The notes under the pieces: model-generated
What the model was told of the DNA's origin: nothing
The model's database searches: none
What the model saw: the letters and a program-made list of their open reading frames with translations, nothing else
Program-made: the position numbers and the translations under genes
Assembly (NCBI RefSeq): GCF_022482905.1
Contig: NZ_JAKVOI010000001.1
Location: 1,303,958 to 1,367,957, forward strand
Source: Clostridium sp.
GTDB lineage: Bacteria; Bacillota; Clostridia; Clostridiales; Clostridiaceae
Direction of reading: 5' to 3'
Length of the DNA: 64,000 bases
Shown: positions 1 through 7,665 of the stretch, piece after piece
How positions within the stretch are numbered: position 1 is the first letter of the stretch
How the letters are laid out: each line of letters starts with the position of its first letter

Positions 1-1
1 C

Positions 2-67
2 GGAACTAAAATCGAGACTAATGCAGAAAATGCTATAAATACTATTGATAATGAACCAACCATATGA
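2..67 (+). CDS. possible 3' end of an unidentified gene (partial)
   Basis: One frame is open from the left edge of the window to a TGA at 65-67, giving 21 residues that end in DNEPTI. The piece is too short to identify. It may be the C-terminus of a gene lying outside the window or simply chance. There is no terminator immediately after it. Confidence 0.2.
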   Translation, partial: GTKIETNAENAINTIDNEPTI

Positions 68-227
68 ATCCCCTCTGTTTTTAGTTTTACCTATATTTCA
101 AAGCAGCTAATAATTTAACAAGCCTTATTTATTGCTTTGATTTCGCAACATGAAACCTTTACGTCGATATTTTTTTGGCTTCTCTTCAAATCTTTGTCCC
201 TCATCCCTGTTGAAGGGAGGTAATACA

Positions 228-326
228 ATGAGTAATGACATCTTAATGTTACTTTTTGAGGCAGGATTATTCCTGATTTCACTGTTAACATTTGTAGTAT
301 TACTTATTAAAGAAATAAAAAAATAG
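228..326 (+). CDS. putative holin-like toxin (Hol-Tox family), 32 aa
   Basis: This small ORF encodes a 32-residue peptide: a short polar N-terminus (MSNDILML), one hydrophobic segment at about residues 6-27, and a basic tail (KEIKK). That layout matches the Hol-Tox family of tiny membrane peptides, several of which are toxins of type I toxin-antitoxin systems. A very strong ribosome-binding site (GAAGGGAGG, 212-220) sits 7 bases before the ATG. A hairpin with an 11-bp perfect stem starts just before the stop codon, so the mRNA would be short. An antisense RNA partner is expected for such a toxin but was not clearly identified. Family membership is judged from length and composition only. Confidence 0.6.
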   Translation: MSNDILMLLFEAGLFLISLLTFVVLLIKEIKK

Positions 327-360
327 TAGCCCTTCTGCAAATGGTAGCTACTATTTTCTA
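318..360 (+). terminator. hairpin terminator overlapping the toxin stop codon
   Basis: The arms AAAATAGTAGC (320-330) and GCTACTATTTT (347-357) are perfect inverted repeats, and the right arm ends in a short T run. The left arm contains the stop codon of the small toxin gene. Confidence 0.6.
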
Positions 361-383
361 ATTAAACATTAAATAGTGATATC

Positions 384-399
384 AGTTGCCTAGGCAACT
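384..399. repeat. 16-bp perfect palindrome
   Basis: AGTTGCCTAGGCAACT is a perfect palindrome in the gene-free stretch between the toxin gene and the AraC gene. It could be a protein-binding site or part of an RNA hairpin. Nothing else identifies it. Confidence 0.4.
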
Positions 400-411
400 A
401 GATTGTATACT

Positions 412-441
412 ACAGGATGCTGGGAACATCCTGTTTTTATT
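412..441 (+). terminator. rho-independent terminator
   Basis: ACAGGATG (412-419) pairs with CATCCTGT (427-434) and is followed by a T-rich run. No gene ends immediately before it. It may end a small RNA or act as a second terminator for the toxin transcript. The rest of 442-655 shows only AT-rich DNA with no supported gene. Confidence 0.6.
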
Positions 442-655
442 TTTCTTCTTTGTATTTATATTATAACACATTTTATAATTTAAAATCATATTTTCTTAAA
501 ATTTTAGTAAACATTATCTTTAGTATAATTTCTTAATCCCACTCATATCAATTCATTACACAAAAAGCCTCCATCATTTGTGGTAAGGTTCACTGTAACT
601 ATATAACCGGATAACTTAAAGGAGATATATTGACTATTTATGCTCTTCTACGTAG

Positions 656-1522
656 TTATTTTTTCTTAACAGAAATCCAAATTTCACTGTAGTAGTTTTC
701 ATCTTGATTACCTTGTGGGTAATCATCTATATTGGTGTACATTTCAATATTATAACCTGCTGCAATTTCATAATCCTTGCAATTAGGCAGCCATTCTGAA
801 AAAATTTTTCTGTTCACATCTTGCAGAGATTTCGGCATTTCGCCCTTGCAAACAAAAACAGCCCACGTGTGTTTAGGAATAATCTTTGTAACAAAACCAG
901 TAGGTATTTCTATAGACGGATTATAATTGTCTGCAATCAAATATTCAAACTCATCTGAACCCATGCTCTCATCTATGCATACTCCGTACATTCCGCATAC
1001 AAATTTCTCCTTTCCTGTTTGATAATGCTCTGTCCAAAACTGTGGAATTTCTGTAGTTGCACTATCATATTTAAACACCTTTGATACGCCCATGACAGTA
1101 AATGAATCTTTTTCAACAATTTTGTAATCCATAATATAACCGCCTTCCAATGAAAATTTGATTTTCAGAGGAGCAAACGATTTAATCATTGCTCCATCTT
1201 TTCGAACAGCAGTAGGTGTGACACCATGAAATCGAGTAAAAGCTCTTGTGAAACTATTAGGTGAGGCATAGCCATATTTCAGTGCAATATCAATTATTTT
1301 TTCATCAGTAGAAACAAGCTCACTACCGGCAATGGTAAGCCTGCGTTGTCTGATATACTCTCCCACCGTAAAACCACAAAGCATTGCAAAGCCTTTTTGG
1401 AAATAGAATGGAGACATAAATGTTCTTTTTGCAATATTTTTTATTGTGATTTCTTCAGTGATATTCTCCTCAATATAGTTAATAGCTTCACCAATTTCTT
1501 CAATCCATCCCATAATCATCAT
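656..1522 (-). CDS. AraC family regulator with GyrI-like effector domain
   Basis: This 288-aa protein has an N-terminal AraC-type double helix-turn-helix at about residues 10-108 (IAKRTFMSPFYFQKGF, then FTRAFTRFHGVTP). A C-terminal effector-binding domain of the GyrI/SbmC type runs from about residue 131 to the end. This Rob/BmrR-like architecture is typical of regulators that sense small hydrophobic drugs or metabolites. It is followed by unrelated small genes on the same strand, so its target is unclear. Several ATGs lie close together at the start (codons 1, 2 and 4) and the Shine-Dalgarno sequence is weak, so the true start may be a few codons downstream. Confidence 0.85.
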   Translation of the reverse strand: MMIMGWIEEIGEAINYIEENITEEITIKNIAKRTFMSPFYFQKGFAMLCGFTVGEYIRQRRLTIAGSELVSTDEKIIDIALKYGYASPNSFTRAFTRFHGVTPTAVRKDGAMIKSFAPLKIKFSLEGGYIMDYKIVEKDSFTVMGVSKVFKYDSATTEIPQFWTEHYQTGKEKFVCGMYGVCIDESMGSDEFEYLIADNYNPSIEIPTGFVTKIIPKHTWAVFVCKGEMPKSLQDVNRKIFSEWLPNCKDYEIAAGYNIEMYTNIDDYPQGNQDENYYSEIWISVKKK

Positions 1523-1738
1523 CCCACTGTTTGTAAATCTATCTTATCTATTTTCAAGCGGTTATTCCCGACTTTTTGTGTTATATTTTGTCCCGTCTAA
1601 AAGATTAAGCAGCATTTATTTTCTCAATATTTTCTGCATTGCTTTATCTTTTTGAAATTCTCCCTTGCTTTTTATAAAAAATAATTATCACATTTTACAA
1701 ATAATCATAAGTTCCAAACTGCAGCATAAATTTAGAAC

Positions 1739-2128
1739 TTATTTATTAAATGAACCAATCTCAATAAGATTACCCTCAGGGTCTGCAATATAACATGTCC
1801 TTTGACCCCAAGGTTCTGTTGTTGGTTTCATCACGGAATCTACTCCTTTAGAAATGATATTTTCATATGCTAAATCCACATCTTCATGTTTGGAAACACT
1901 TAAAGCAATCTCATAATGACCATTTATACCGTTAACATAATTGAATCGTTTATTTGTCATTTTTTCAAAATCATTTCTTCCGTAAAACATAAACAATACT
2001 CCATCTTTTTTTAACATTACATTTGGTTCTTTTCCATCCCAATGAATTTCAAATCCAAGAATATTTTTATAAAAATCAACCATAGTTCTCATATCACTAA
2101 CAAATATTCCAATGCCATCTAATTTCAT
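1739..2128 (-). CDS. VOC family (glyoxalase/bleomycin-resistance fold) protein
   Basis: At 129 aa this is the usual length for a single vicinal-oxygen-chelate unit. It starts with the typical strand (KLDGIGIFVSDMRTMVDFYKNILGFEI) and ends with the common motif DPEGNLIEIGSF. Family members bind a divalent metal and act as lyases, dioxygenases or drug-binding proteins. The substrate cannot be predicted. The ATG is preceded by an AAGGAAG ribosome-binding site. It lies among AraC-type and effector-binding genes, which hints at a xenobiotic-response neighbourhood. Confidence 0.8.
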   Translation of the reverse strand: MKLDGIGIFVSDMRTMVDFYKNILGFEIHWDGKEPNVMLKKDGVLFMFYGRNDFEKMTNKRFNYVNGINGHYEIALSVSKHEDVDLAYENIISKGVDSVMKPTTEPWGQRTCYIADPEGNLIEIGSFNK

Positions 2129-2219
2129 TTTAATCTTCCTTTCAGTAAATCTAATTGTCCAATAATAAAATCTAAATATTCCTGACTAGAAGCCATACCT
2201 TAACTCATCTACAAATTTA

Positions 2220-2480
2220 CTATTTATGTTTATGCCAATTATAAAAATCCTTTAGTTTTGCTTTACGTTCCTGTGGTAAAGCTGTTTTCTTAACACCGTG
2301 AATTGCACCTTCTAATGCCAGCAATCTATGAATACATGCAGAAATATCAATTTCTTGTATTTTCAGCCACGCCTGTTCCGCACCAATATCTTTTAATTCA
2401 TCATAAGTAAATATGCCTACTTCATTCAACTGCCTTTCAACTTCTTTTCCGATATTAGGCAGTTTTGATAATTCTCCCAT
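2220..2480 (-). CDS. TfoX C-terminal domain protein
   Basis: This 86-aa protein matches the stand-alone TfoX/Sxy C-terminal domain, a helix-hairpin-helix-like fold: LSKLPNIGKEVERQLNEVGI, then ELKDIGAEQAWLKI and a tail with HRLLALEGAIHG. In proteobacteria TfoX/Sxy activates competence genes, but the isolated domain in Firmicutes has no established role. It has a good AGAGGAAG ribosome-binding site. Read it as a small probable nucleic-acid- or protein-binding protein. A link to transformation in this organism would be speculation. Confidence 0.75.
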   Translation of the reverse strand: MGELSKLPNIGKEVERQLNEVGIFTYDELKDIGAEQAWLKIQEIDISACIHRLLALEGAIHGVKKTALPQERKAKLKDFYNWHKHK

Positions 2481-2538
2481 AATAAAACTTCCTCTCCTAT
2501 TTACTATTTTATGTTACTCAAATTCAAATTAGAGTTTA

Positions 2539-2968
2539 TCATTCTCTGTTAATTTTTTCATATTGCGTCATTCCCCACCAATTTGGAAGTAGTTCTTCTA
2601 AATGAATGGTTTTACGTTTTTCATAATCAGCCATAATCTCTATATCTCTATTTTTAAGTGAAAGTTGCATCAAAAATTCTCTACACGCTCCACATAGCAT
2701 CCCACTTACACCCGTTGGCAGCTCGTCACAAAAAGCAATTAATTTTTTAATTACAGTTTGTCCACTGTTTATATATATTAAGCGCAGCAACTCGTTCGGC
2801 ACATAGTGATACGACACCACTACAACTTTCAATACAAAAGCCTGTAAATATTCTTCCATCTTCACTCTCCAAAGCACAAACAACATGATGTGCATATATA
2901 AATGGTGATACATCTGTAGGATAATACTGCTCTTTCGCCTTATTATATAATTTCTCCCATATATCAAT
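2539..2968 (-). pseudogene. cytidine deaminase family gene, frameshifted
   Basis: Two overlapping frames together make one cytidine deaminase-like protein. The upstream frame supplies DIWEKLYNKAKEQYYPTDVS and the zinc-site segment LCAERVAALN. The downstream frame supplies SGMLCGACREFLMQLS and the tail LEELLPNWWG. The frames switch in a short TA repeat (ATATATATA) near 2775-2780, where the loss of one base or gain of two breaks the gene. The usual Pro of the PCGxC zinc motif is Leu here. A ribosome-binding site (AGGGAGGAG) precedes an ATT, and a TTG in another frame, but no in-frame ATG fits it. A sequencing error in the TA run cannot be excluded. The missing ATG and the altered zinc motif argue for real decay. 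Confidence 0.75.
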
Positions 2969-3077
2969 AGTTCTCCTCCCTCTATTTTTTACTTTTCTAC
3001 TTAAATGCATATAAACAATCTTTACTAATTGGAATTTGTCAGCTTTGTACTATGTTCACAATCTTATTTTTTTTATT

Positions 3078-3536
3078 CTACTTAATGGCAATATATAAAT
3101 AACAATGTGGTTTTCCATCTTTCGTATATTCGCCGGGAACGGTACTCTCATAATCTTGGGTAAATGCTCTCTTTATATTGCCTGATTTTTGTTCAAGCCA
3201 CACTTTTTTCCATGCCTTTCTTGTACATGCACCTATCTCTCCACTTTCATCTTTTTCATCATATTTTTTATATAGGCCTTTACTTACTGCTGTTTCCATT
3301 TTTCGAAAAAAGCCAGCTGTTACAGCCATTATTGTAAGGTCATAATCCCCACTTTCATCACTGGAATAATTACTGTATTTTGAAACTGGAGAAACGCCCT
3401 GTTGAAACATATGCTCGGTATCAAAAAGAATGGGTAGTTTTCCACTGACAATATCTTCCCAGATTTCACTAATTACTTTTGTTTCCTCTTCAGAATTATT
3501 CGTTCTTACTGTTACTTCCCTCAATTTATAAGCCAT
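3078..3536 (-). CDS. stand-alone effector-binding (GyrI/Cass2-like) domain protein
   Basis: This protein of about 152 aa resembles the single-domain effector-binding proteins of the AraC E-bind/Cass2 type: an N-terminal strand YKLREVTVRTNN, a central ISEIWEDIVSG helix, and a C-terminal AFTQDYESTVPGE...CYLYIAIK strand. Such proteins bind small cationic or hydrophobic molecules and have no DNA-binding domain. The ORF can begin at 3548, but that ATG touches the AAGGAG ribosome-binding site. The ATG at 3536 (MAYKLREV) is preferred, although its spacing is long. It is the second of three related effector domains within 5.3 kb. Confidence 0.6.
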   Translation of the reverse strand: MAYKLREVTVRTNNSEEETKVISEIWEDIVSGKLPILFDTEHMFQQGVSPVSKYSNYSSDESGDYDLTIMAVTAGFFRKMETAVSKGLYKKYDEKDESGEIGACTRKAWKKVWLEQKSGNIKRAFTQDYESTVPGEYTKDGKPHCYLYIAIK

Positions 3537-3663
3537 AGTTTTATTCATCTCCTTATATGGATAATTACCTTTTTATTTTTTATATAATATCACACTGAAT
3601 ATGACAGCAGTATGTCATAATAAATTACAAAGTCGTAATAGCATCTGTAAATATTATAGTATA

Positions 3664-5536
3664 GTCGAGTAGACTTACACCTCACAATGTAAGCCCCTCA
3701 CAGAATCCGTACGTGCGGCTTTCCCGCATACGGCTCCTCATAATAACATTCACAGTTAAAACAGTTTAAAATATATCTTTGGTCTTGCTAGCGGATAATA
3801 CTTTAGCATTTCTGTATATCCATCCCAGCAGTAGCTTTTCTTATCACTTCGTCTGTTAAGAGTCTTACATAGAAATTTCTGTACTCTATGCAAAAAGTTT
3901 GTTATCATCTTACCATTGAAAGATACGCCATAGTACCTATAATGCCCAACCAATTTCAGATTTAATGCCTTTATCATTTCTTTAACCGGCATAGTTCTAT
4001 TATCATATAGCCACTTTTTAGTATTCTTCAGCTTTTGTCTGAATTTCTTCCTACTTGTTTGCAGCTTGATACATGGATATCCTCTGCGACTTCTTCCACA
4101 GAAAAATGTAAATCCTAAGAAATCGAATGTTTCTGGTTTTCCCTCCCCCCTTGCTTTCCGATTACTTTCTGCATATTTGCCAAATTCAAGCAATCTACTT
4201 TTACTATCTTCAAGTTCTAGGTTAAACTTTGCCATTCTTATCTTAAGTTGTTCATAATATTTCTTTGCTTCCCATTTATACTGGAATCCTGCTATAAAAT
4301 CATCTGCGTAAACTACAAGGAAGCTATCTCCCTTAATTCCTTTTGAGAAAATAATCTTGTACCATAATATCAAAACATTGTGCATATAAATGTTTGCTAT
4401 TATTGGACTCATTATATTTCCTTGCCCAGAACCATCCATGCTTTCCTGAAATACTCCATCGGTCATTACACCAGCTTTCAAGTATTTCTTAATCAGCCAT
4501 AATACATTGGGGTCTTTTATGTACACTCCTAAAAATTTCATTATCCACTCATGATTCATATGGTTAAAGAATCCTTTGATATCTGCATCAACAATGTAGT
4601 TTATCTTTCCACTATGCATTCTGTTGTATACTTCCTTTATAGCATCATGACAACCACGTCTTGGTCTGAAACCATACATAATTCTTAGAAATCTTGGTTC
4701 ATAAATTGCCTCCAGTATTTTCTTAACCGCAAATTGTACTATCTTATCTTCATAGGATGAAATTCCTAACGGTCGCATTTTACCATTACCTTTTGGTATA
4801 AATACTCTTAATGATGGTAACGGCTTGTATGACTTATTCTTTAGTCTTGTTACTAGGTTTGATATATTTTCTTCTAGATTTACTTCATACTCTGCTTTTG
4901 TAACTTTATCAATGCCTACTGCCTTCTTCCCGTCCAGTTCTCTGTGACATTGTTTAAGCATTTCAGCATTAATATGATGATACAGTGAAGTAAATTCTGG
5001 TCTTCTTGTATGGGCTGATATTTCTGCTATTCTTTCTAATTTTGTTTCCATCATTTCTCCTGTCCCTGAGTACAGATGATGTGTCCTCAGAAAGATTGTT
5101 ATTATGTAGTCTCCTTCCCTCCACTGGCATTACCCAGTCTCATCAGTACTATGAGACTATCCGACTGCCTGTCATTCATTTGACATTCTCCGTTTTATTG
5201 TCGTTTGCCATACTTATTCTCAAGAAACAACAGGCTCTCCCCAGTTGATAATTAACCATAGTGTAATGCATGATTGGCCCTTTGACCCCGCAGTGCCACA
5301 TAGTTCTTGCCATTATGACTTATGTGATGTTGTTTTCCGCAGTAATTAATACGTCAACCATCTGGATGTATAAAATTTCGAGGCTCAATAGCTCTTCAAC
5401 CCTACTTTCTCGCTGTCTACGCTTAGCTCCCACCATTACTGATGATGACAACTCAAGACTCGCTACTGTTGGTTGGCTAGACCTTACTCAGACAGGATTT
5501 CCACCTGCTAGGTTAATTACCCTTTGCTGGGCGCAC
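3664..5536 (-). mobile_element. group II intron, apparently full length
   Basis: On the minus strand the element begins with the group II 5' consensus GTGCG at 5536. It ends with a recognisable domain V at 3703-3736 (GAGCCGTATGCGGG...CCGCACGTACGG, with the catalytic AGC) and a domain VI hairpin at about 3664-3700. The 3' end is placed at ...CTACTCGAC (3664) by analogy. The stretch 5055-5536 has no gene and would form domains I-III, while the reverse transcriptase ORF fills domain IV. The intron sits between genes, 24 bases downstream of the 151-aa effector-domain gene, so it interrupts no reading frame. The 3' boundary may be off by a base or two. Confidence 0.85.
3756..5054 (-). CDS. ltrA: group II intron-encoded reverse transcriptase/maturase
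   Basis: This 432-aa protein splices and mobilises its own intron. Visible are the reverse transcriptase blocks RVFIPKGNGKMRPLGI, the IVDADIKGFFNHMNH palm motif, the GSGQGNIMSPIIANIYM motif and the catalytic VVYADDF box. A maturase/X domain follows (WLYDNRTMPVKEMIKALN...GHYRYYGV) and ends in ARPKIYFKLF. No HNH endonuclease domain follows, so insertion would rely on routes that need no En domain. The ATG has an AGGAGA ribosome-binding site. The frame is intact, so the intron may be active. Confidence 0.93.
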   Translation of the reverse strand: MMETKLERIAEISAHTRRPEFTSLYHHINAEMLKQCHRELDGKKAVGIDKVTKAEYEVNLEENISNLVTRLKNKSYKPLPSLRVFIPKGNGKMRPLGISSYEDKIVQFAVKKILEAIYEPRFLRIMYGFRPRRGCHDAIKEVYNRMHSGKINYIVDADIKGFFNHMNHEWIMKFLGVYIKDPNVLWLIKKYLKAGVMTDGVFQESMDGSGQGNIMSPIIANIYMHNVLILWYKIIFSKGIKGDSFLVVYADDFIAGFQYKWEAKKYYEQLKIRMAKFNLELEDSKSRLLEFGKYAESNRKARGEGKPETFDFLGFTFFCGRSRRGYPCIKLQTSRKKFRQKLKNTKKWLYDNRTMPVKEMIKALNLKLVGHYRYYGVSFNGKMITNFLHRVQKFLCKTLNRRSDKKSYCWDGYTEMLKYYPLARPKIYFKLF

Positions 5537-5559
5537 AATTACTATTTATCTTAATATTT

Positions 5560-6015
5560 TTATAATATTGGAACACAAATTTCACAGTAATGCTTATTTA
5601 TCATCTTCATTGCATAGCGTTCAAGAATAGGTCTTCTATTGTCAAATCCATAATTTCTTTTTGATAACTCCGGAAATATCTCCATCCATGCTTTTTGCAT
5701 GGCATCTACCGTATGGTCTACCTTAAATACACAATATTTTCCACCAATAGTTTTTCCAAAATTAATATACTTATTTTCAATCTTAAATTCATTTGAAATA
5801 GCCAAACATACATCATAACGACAATCTTTAGGTTCTGTAAATTGAGGGTTATTTTGGGTTATTCCCAATATGATTGAACTTTCATCCAATAAGTTCTTTT
5901 CTCTAGCCCAATTTTTTAATTGTTCCATTATTTGTACATTCTCTGAACCGTAAGATCCTGTCCTTCGTATATAAGCAACTTTATATGATGGTATCATCTC
6001 AATCTTAGTATTCAC
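5560..6015 (-). CDS. GyrI-like small-molecule-binding domain protein
   Basis: This 151-aa single-domain protein begins with IEMIPSYKVAYIRRTGSYG, the standard opening of GyrI/SbmC domains, and includes CRYDVCLAISNEF and the closing strand EICVPIL. No DNA-binding domain is present. In other bacteria such proteins bind drugs or shield gyrase, and some hydrolyse cyclopropanoid compounds. The ligand here is unknown. The group II intron lies 24 bases downstream. With the AraC regulator and the 156-codon protein, it forms a local concentration of this fold. Confidence 0.75.
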   Translation of the reverse strand: MNTKIEMIPSYKVAYIRRTGSYGSENVQIMEQLKNWAREKNLLDESSIILGITQNNPQFTEPKDCRYDVCLAISNEFKIENKYINFGKTIGGKYCVFKVDHTVDAMQKAWMEIFPELSKRNYGFDNRRPILERYAMKMINKHYCEICVPIL

Positions 6016-6130
6016 AACTTACCTTCCTTTTAAATAAAGTACATCGATGTCTGAATTCATCATATAATGCTTTAAAATATATTTCAACTTATTTTTTAAA
6101 ATTGTCAAAATTTTAATTCACACTAAATAA

Positions 6131-6173
6131 GGCAGTAGCCATAATGATTTTTAATGTCATTGTGGCTACTGCC
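6131..6173 (-). terminator. terminator of the sigma/anti-sigma operon
   Basis: GGCAGTAGCCA and TGGCTACTGCC form a long hairpin (about 17 bp with one mismatch). On the minus strand it is followed by TTATTT. It lies about 85 bases after the anti-sigma stop. The remainder of 6016-6256 has no supported gene. Confidence 0.75.
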
Positions 6174-6256
6174 CTATACACAAAATCTAGCTACTCGCAG
6201 GAATATATAAAATGGACTTTTACTGAATATTGTCCCTCATATATACACTACCGTTT

Positions 6257-7033
6257 TTATTTAGTATTGATAACCTGCTGCGCCATTTTAACTAATTCAT
6301 CTTTTGATATATTAGAATCAGATGCCAAAAAAGAATAGTTAATTCCATCCTGCATCCAATTTAAATATTGAACTTGAGAGATTTCTTCCTTATCAGAATC
6401 AGATCCATAACTAAATACATACTTACCAGATAATTTATCCTTTTTATCTTGTTCTGTCATTTTATGATTTGCTGGCACAAGCTTGCTGGTATATGAACGA
6501 TAATATAAATCTATACCATTATAATTGGCAATAACAGTCTCTCTCTTTGAGCTTTCACCCAACCTTCCATTTTCCATATAAAGACTCAATTCATCACTCC
6601 CTTTTGTATAAGTAAAATCGAGTGATTTTGTCTTTCCTGCAAAGTTACCTTTATCATCAGTTCCTTTGTTGTCTACAATACATCCATTTACAAAAGTGTA
6701 TCCGTTGTCGAATTTATTGATTAATTTAGGATTAAATTTAAGTTTCTTGCTAACCTGTTCTACTGTAGGTATAGTAGTATATGTTGGTATACCACTCGAA
6801 TGTGAAGTTATAGAAGATATTTTCTCTGCAGCAAATACAGTTGTTCCTATTACCATAGTAGCTACCAATCCAACCAAGATTTTTTTCTTGATTGATCCTT
6901 TTTTAAAAATTTTTATATTTTCCATTTTATTATTCACCTCTTTATCTTGTAAACTATCCAATGTTGCACTTACCCTATTTTTAAAACCTTCTGGTGTATC
7001 CGGGAAGGCATTATTCCAATCATAGTTATTCAT
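6257..7033 (-). CDS. membrane-anchored anti-sigma factor-like protein (DUF4367 type)
   Basis: This 258-aa protein has a cytoplasmic N-terminus (NYDWNNAFPDTPEGFKNRVSATLDSL), one transmembrane segment at about residues 52-69 and an extracellular C-terminal domain. That domain ends in YLNWMQDGINYSFLASDSNISKDELVKMAQQVI, the hallmark of DUF4367. The gene overlaps the upstream ECF sigma gene by 8 bases, so the two are translationally coupled. By analogy it would hold the sigma factor at the membrane until an envelope signal arrives. Direct sequence evidence for sigma binding is limited to context and topology. Confidence 0.8.
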   Translation of the reverse strand: MNNYDWNNAFPDTPEGFKNRVSATLDSLQDKEVNNKMENIKIFKKGSIKKKILVGLVATMVIGTTVFAAEKISSITSHSSGIPTYTTIPTVEQVSKKLKFNPKLINKFDNGYTFVNGCIVDNKGTDDKGNFAGKTKSLDFTYTKGSDELSLYMENGRLGESSKRETVIANYNGIDLYYRSYTSKLVPANHKMTEQDKKDKLSGKYVFSYGSDSDKEEISQVQYLNWMQDGINYSFLASDSNISKDELVKMAQQVINTK

Positions 7034-7508
7034 AATTTACCTCCATATCCTCCAGCTTTATTTTTAATAACTTCCGTCCTCTTGCCAATCTACTTTTTAC
7101 AGTTCCTGCAGGTATTTCTAAAATCTCTTTAATTTCTTCTACTGAATATCCCTCTACATAATAAAGAACAATTGTAATGCGAATACGTTCTGGTAAATTC
7201 TGAATAGCCAAATATAATTCGCTGTAATCCTCTTTGTCATTAGCTTCAGCAGATTCAAAGTATTCTTCATAAGGTACCCGTAAACATTCTTTACGTTTCA
7301 AACAATAACATTCATTTATAAGTATTCTAACTAGCCACGTTTTAAAATATTGTTCTTTTTTTAGCGTATATAATTTATTATAGGCCTTTAAAATTGTCTC
7401 CTGAACTGCATCCTCACAATCTTGCTCATGAATCAAAATTGACTTAGATATATGATATAAAGTAGATTCAGCCTTAAGAACATTGACTATAAATGTATCT
7501 TTATTCAA
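7026..7508 (-). CDS. ECF-type RNA polymerase sigma factor
   Basis: About 160 aa, with a region 2 segment (CEDAVQETILKAYNKL...YFKTWLVRILINECY) and a C-terminal region 4 helix-turn-helix (LPERIRITIVLYYVEGYSVEEIKEIL...GTVKSRLARGRKLLK). This is the SigV/SigW-like extracytoplasmic function class. The frame can start at a TTG at 7532. A TTG at 7508 sits a better distance after AAAGGTAGG and gives MNKDTFIVNVLKAE, so that start is chosen. The gene overlaps its predicted anti-sigma partner. The regulon is unknown. A candidate self-regulated promoter lies about 60 bases upstream. Confidence 0.9.
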   Translation of the reverse strand: MNKDTFIVNVLKAESTLYHISKSILIHEQDCEDAVQETILKAYNKLYTLKKEQYFKTWLVRILINECYCLKRKECLRVPYEEYFESAEANDKEDYSELYLAIQNLPERIRITIVLYYVEGYSVEEIKEILEIPAGTVKSRLARGRKLLKIKLEDMEVNYE

Positions 7509-7565
7509 TTGACTTCCTACCTTTCTTAGCAAACTGCAGCGCTACTTTTTTTGCTTTACACTAAT

Positions 7566-7593
7566 TAGATGGATATATCTACTAAATGGTTCA
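7566..7593 (-). promoter_or_regulatory. candidate ECF-type autoregulatory promoter
   Basis: On the minus strand TGAACC (7588-7593) is followed after 16 bases by CATCTA (7566-7571). This resembles the TGAAAC-N16-CGTC pattern of Bacillus-type ECF sigma factors and lies upstream of the sigma gene. The match is partial, so it is only a candidate. Confidence 0.4.
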
Positions 7594-7620
7594 TTTAATT
7601 TTTGATTAAAATCAACATAA

Positions 7621-7659
7621 TAAAAAAGCTCGTCAATCTTAATTTAGATCAACGAGCTA
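7621..7659 (-). terminator. terminator after proC
   Basis: On the minus strand AGCTCGT (7652-7658) pairs with ACGAGCT (7627-7633), with further pairing inside. The stem is followed by TTTTTTA. It lies directly after the proC stop and marks the end of the hydroxyproline operon. Confidence 0.75.
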
Positions 7660-7665
7660 TAGGTA

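Noticed and set aside
2539-2967. A single 142-aa open frame through the cytidine deaminase gene
   Set aside because: Its first half has no similarity to the family. The zinc-site segment is in the other frame, so it is a shadow up to the shift point.
5006-5554. Plus-strand open frames in the intron
   Set aside because: They lie in the structured RNA domains I-III of the group II intron and have no ribosome-binding site or family features.
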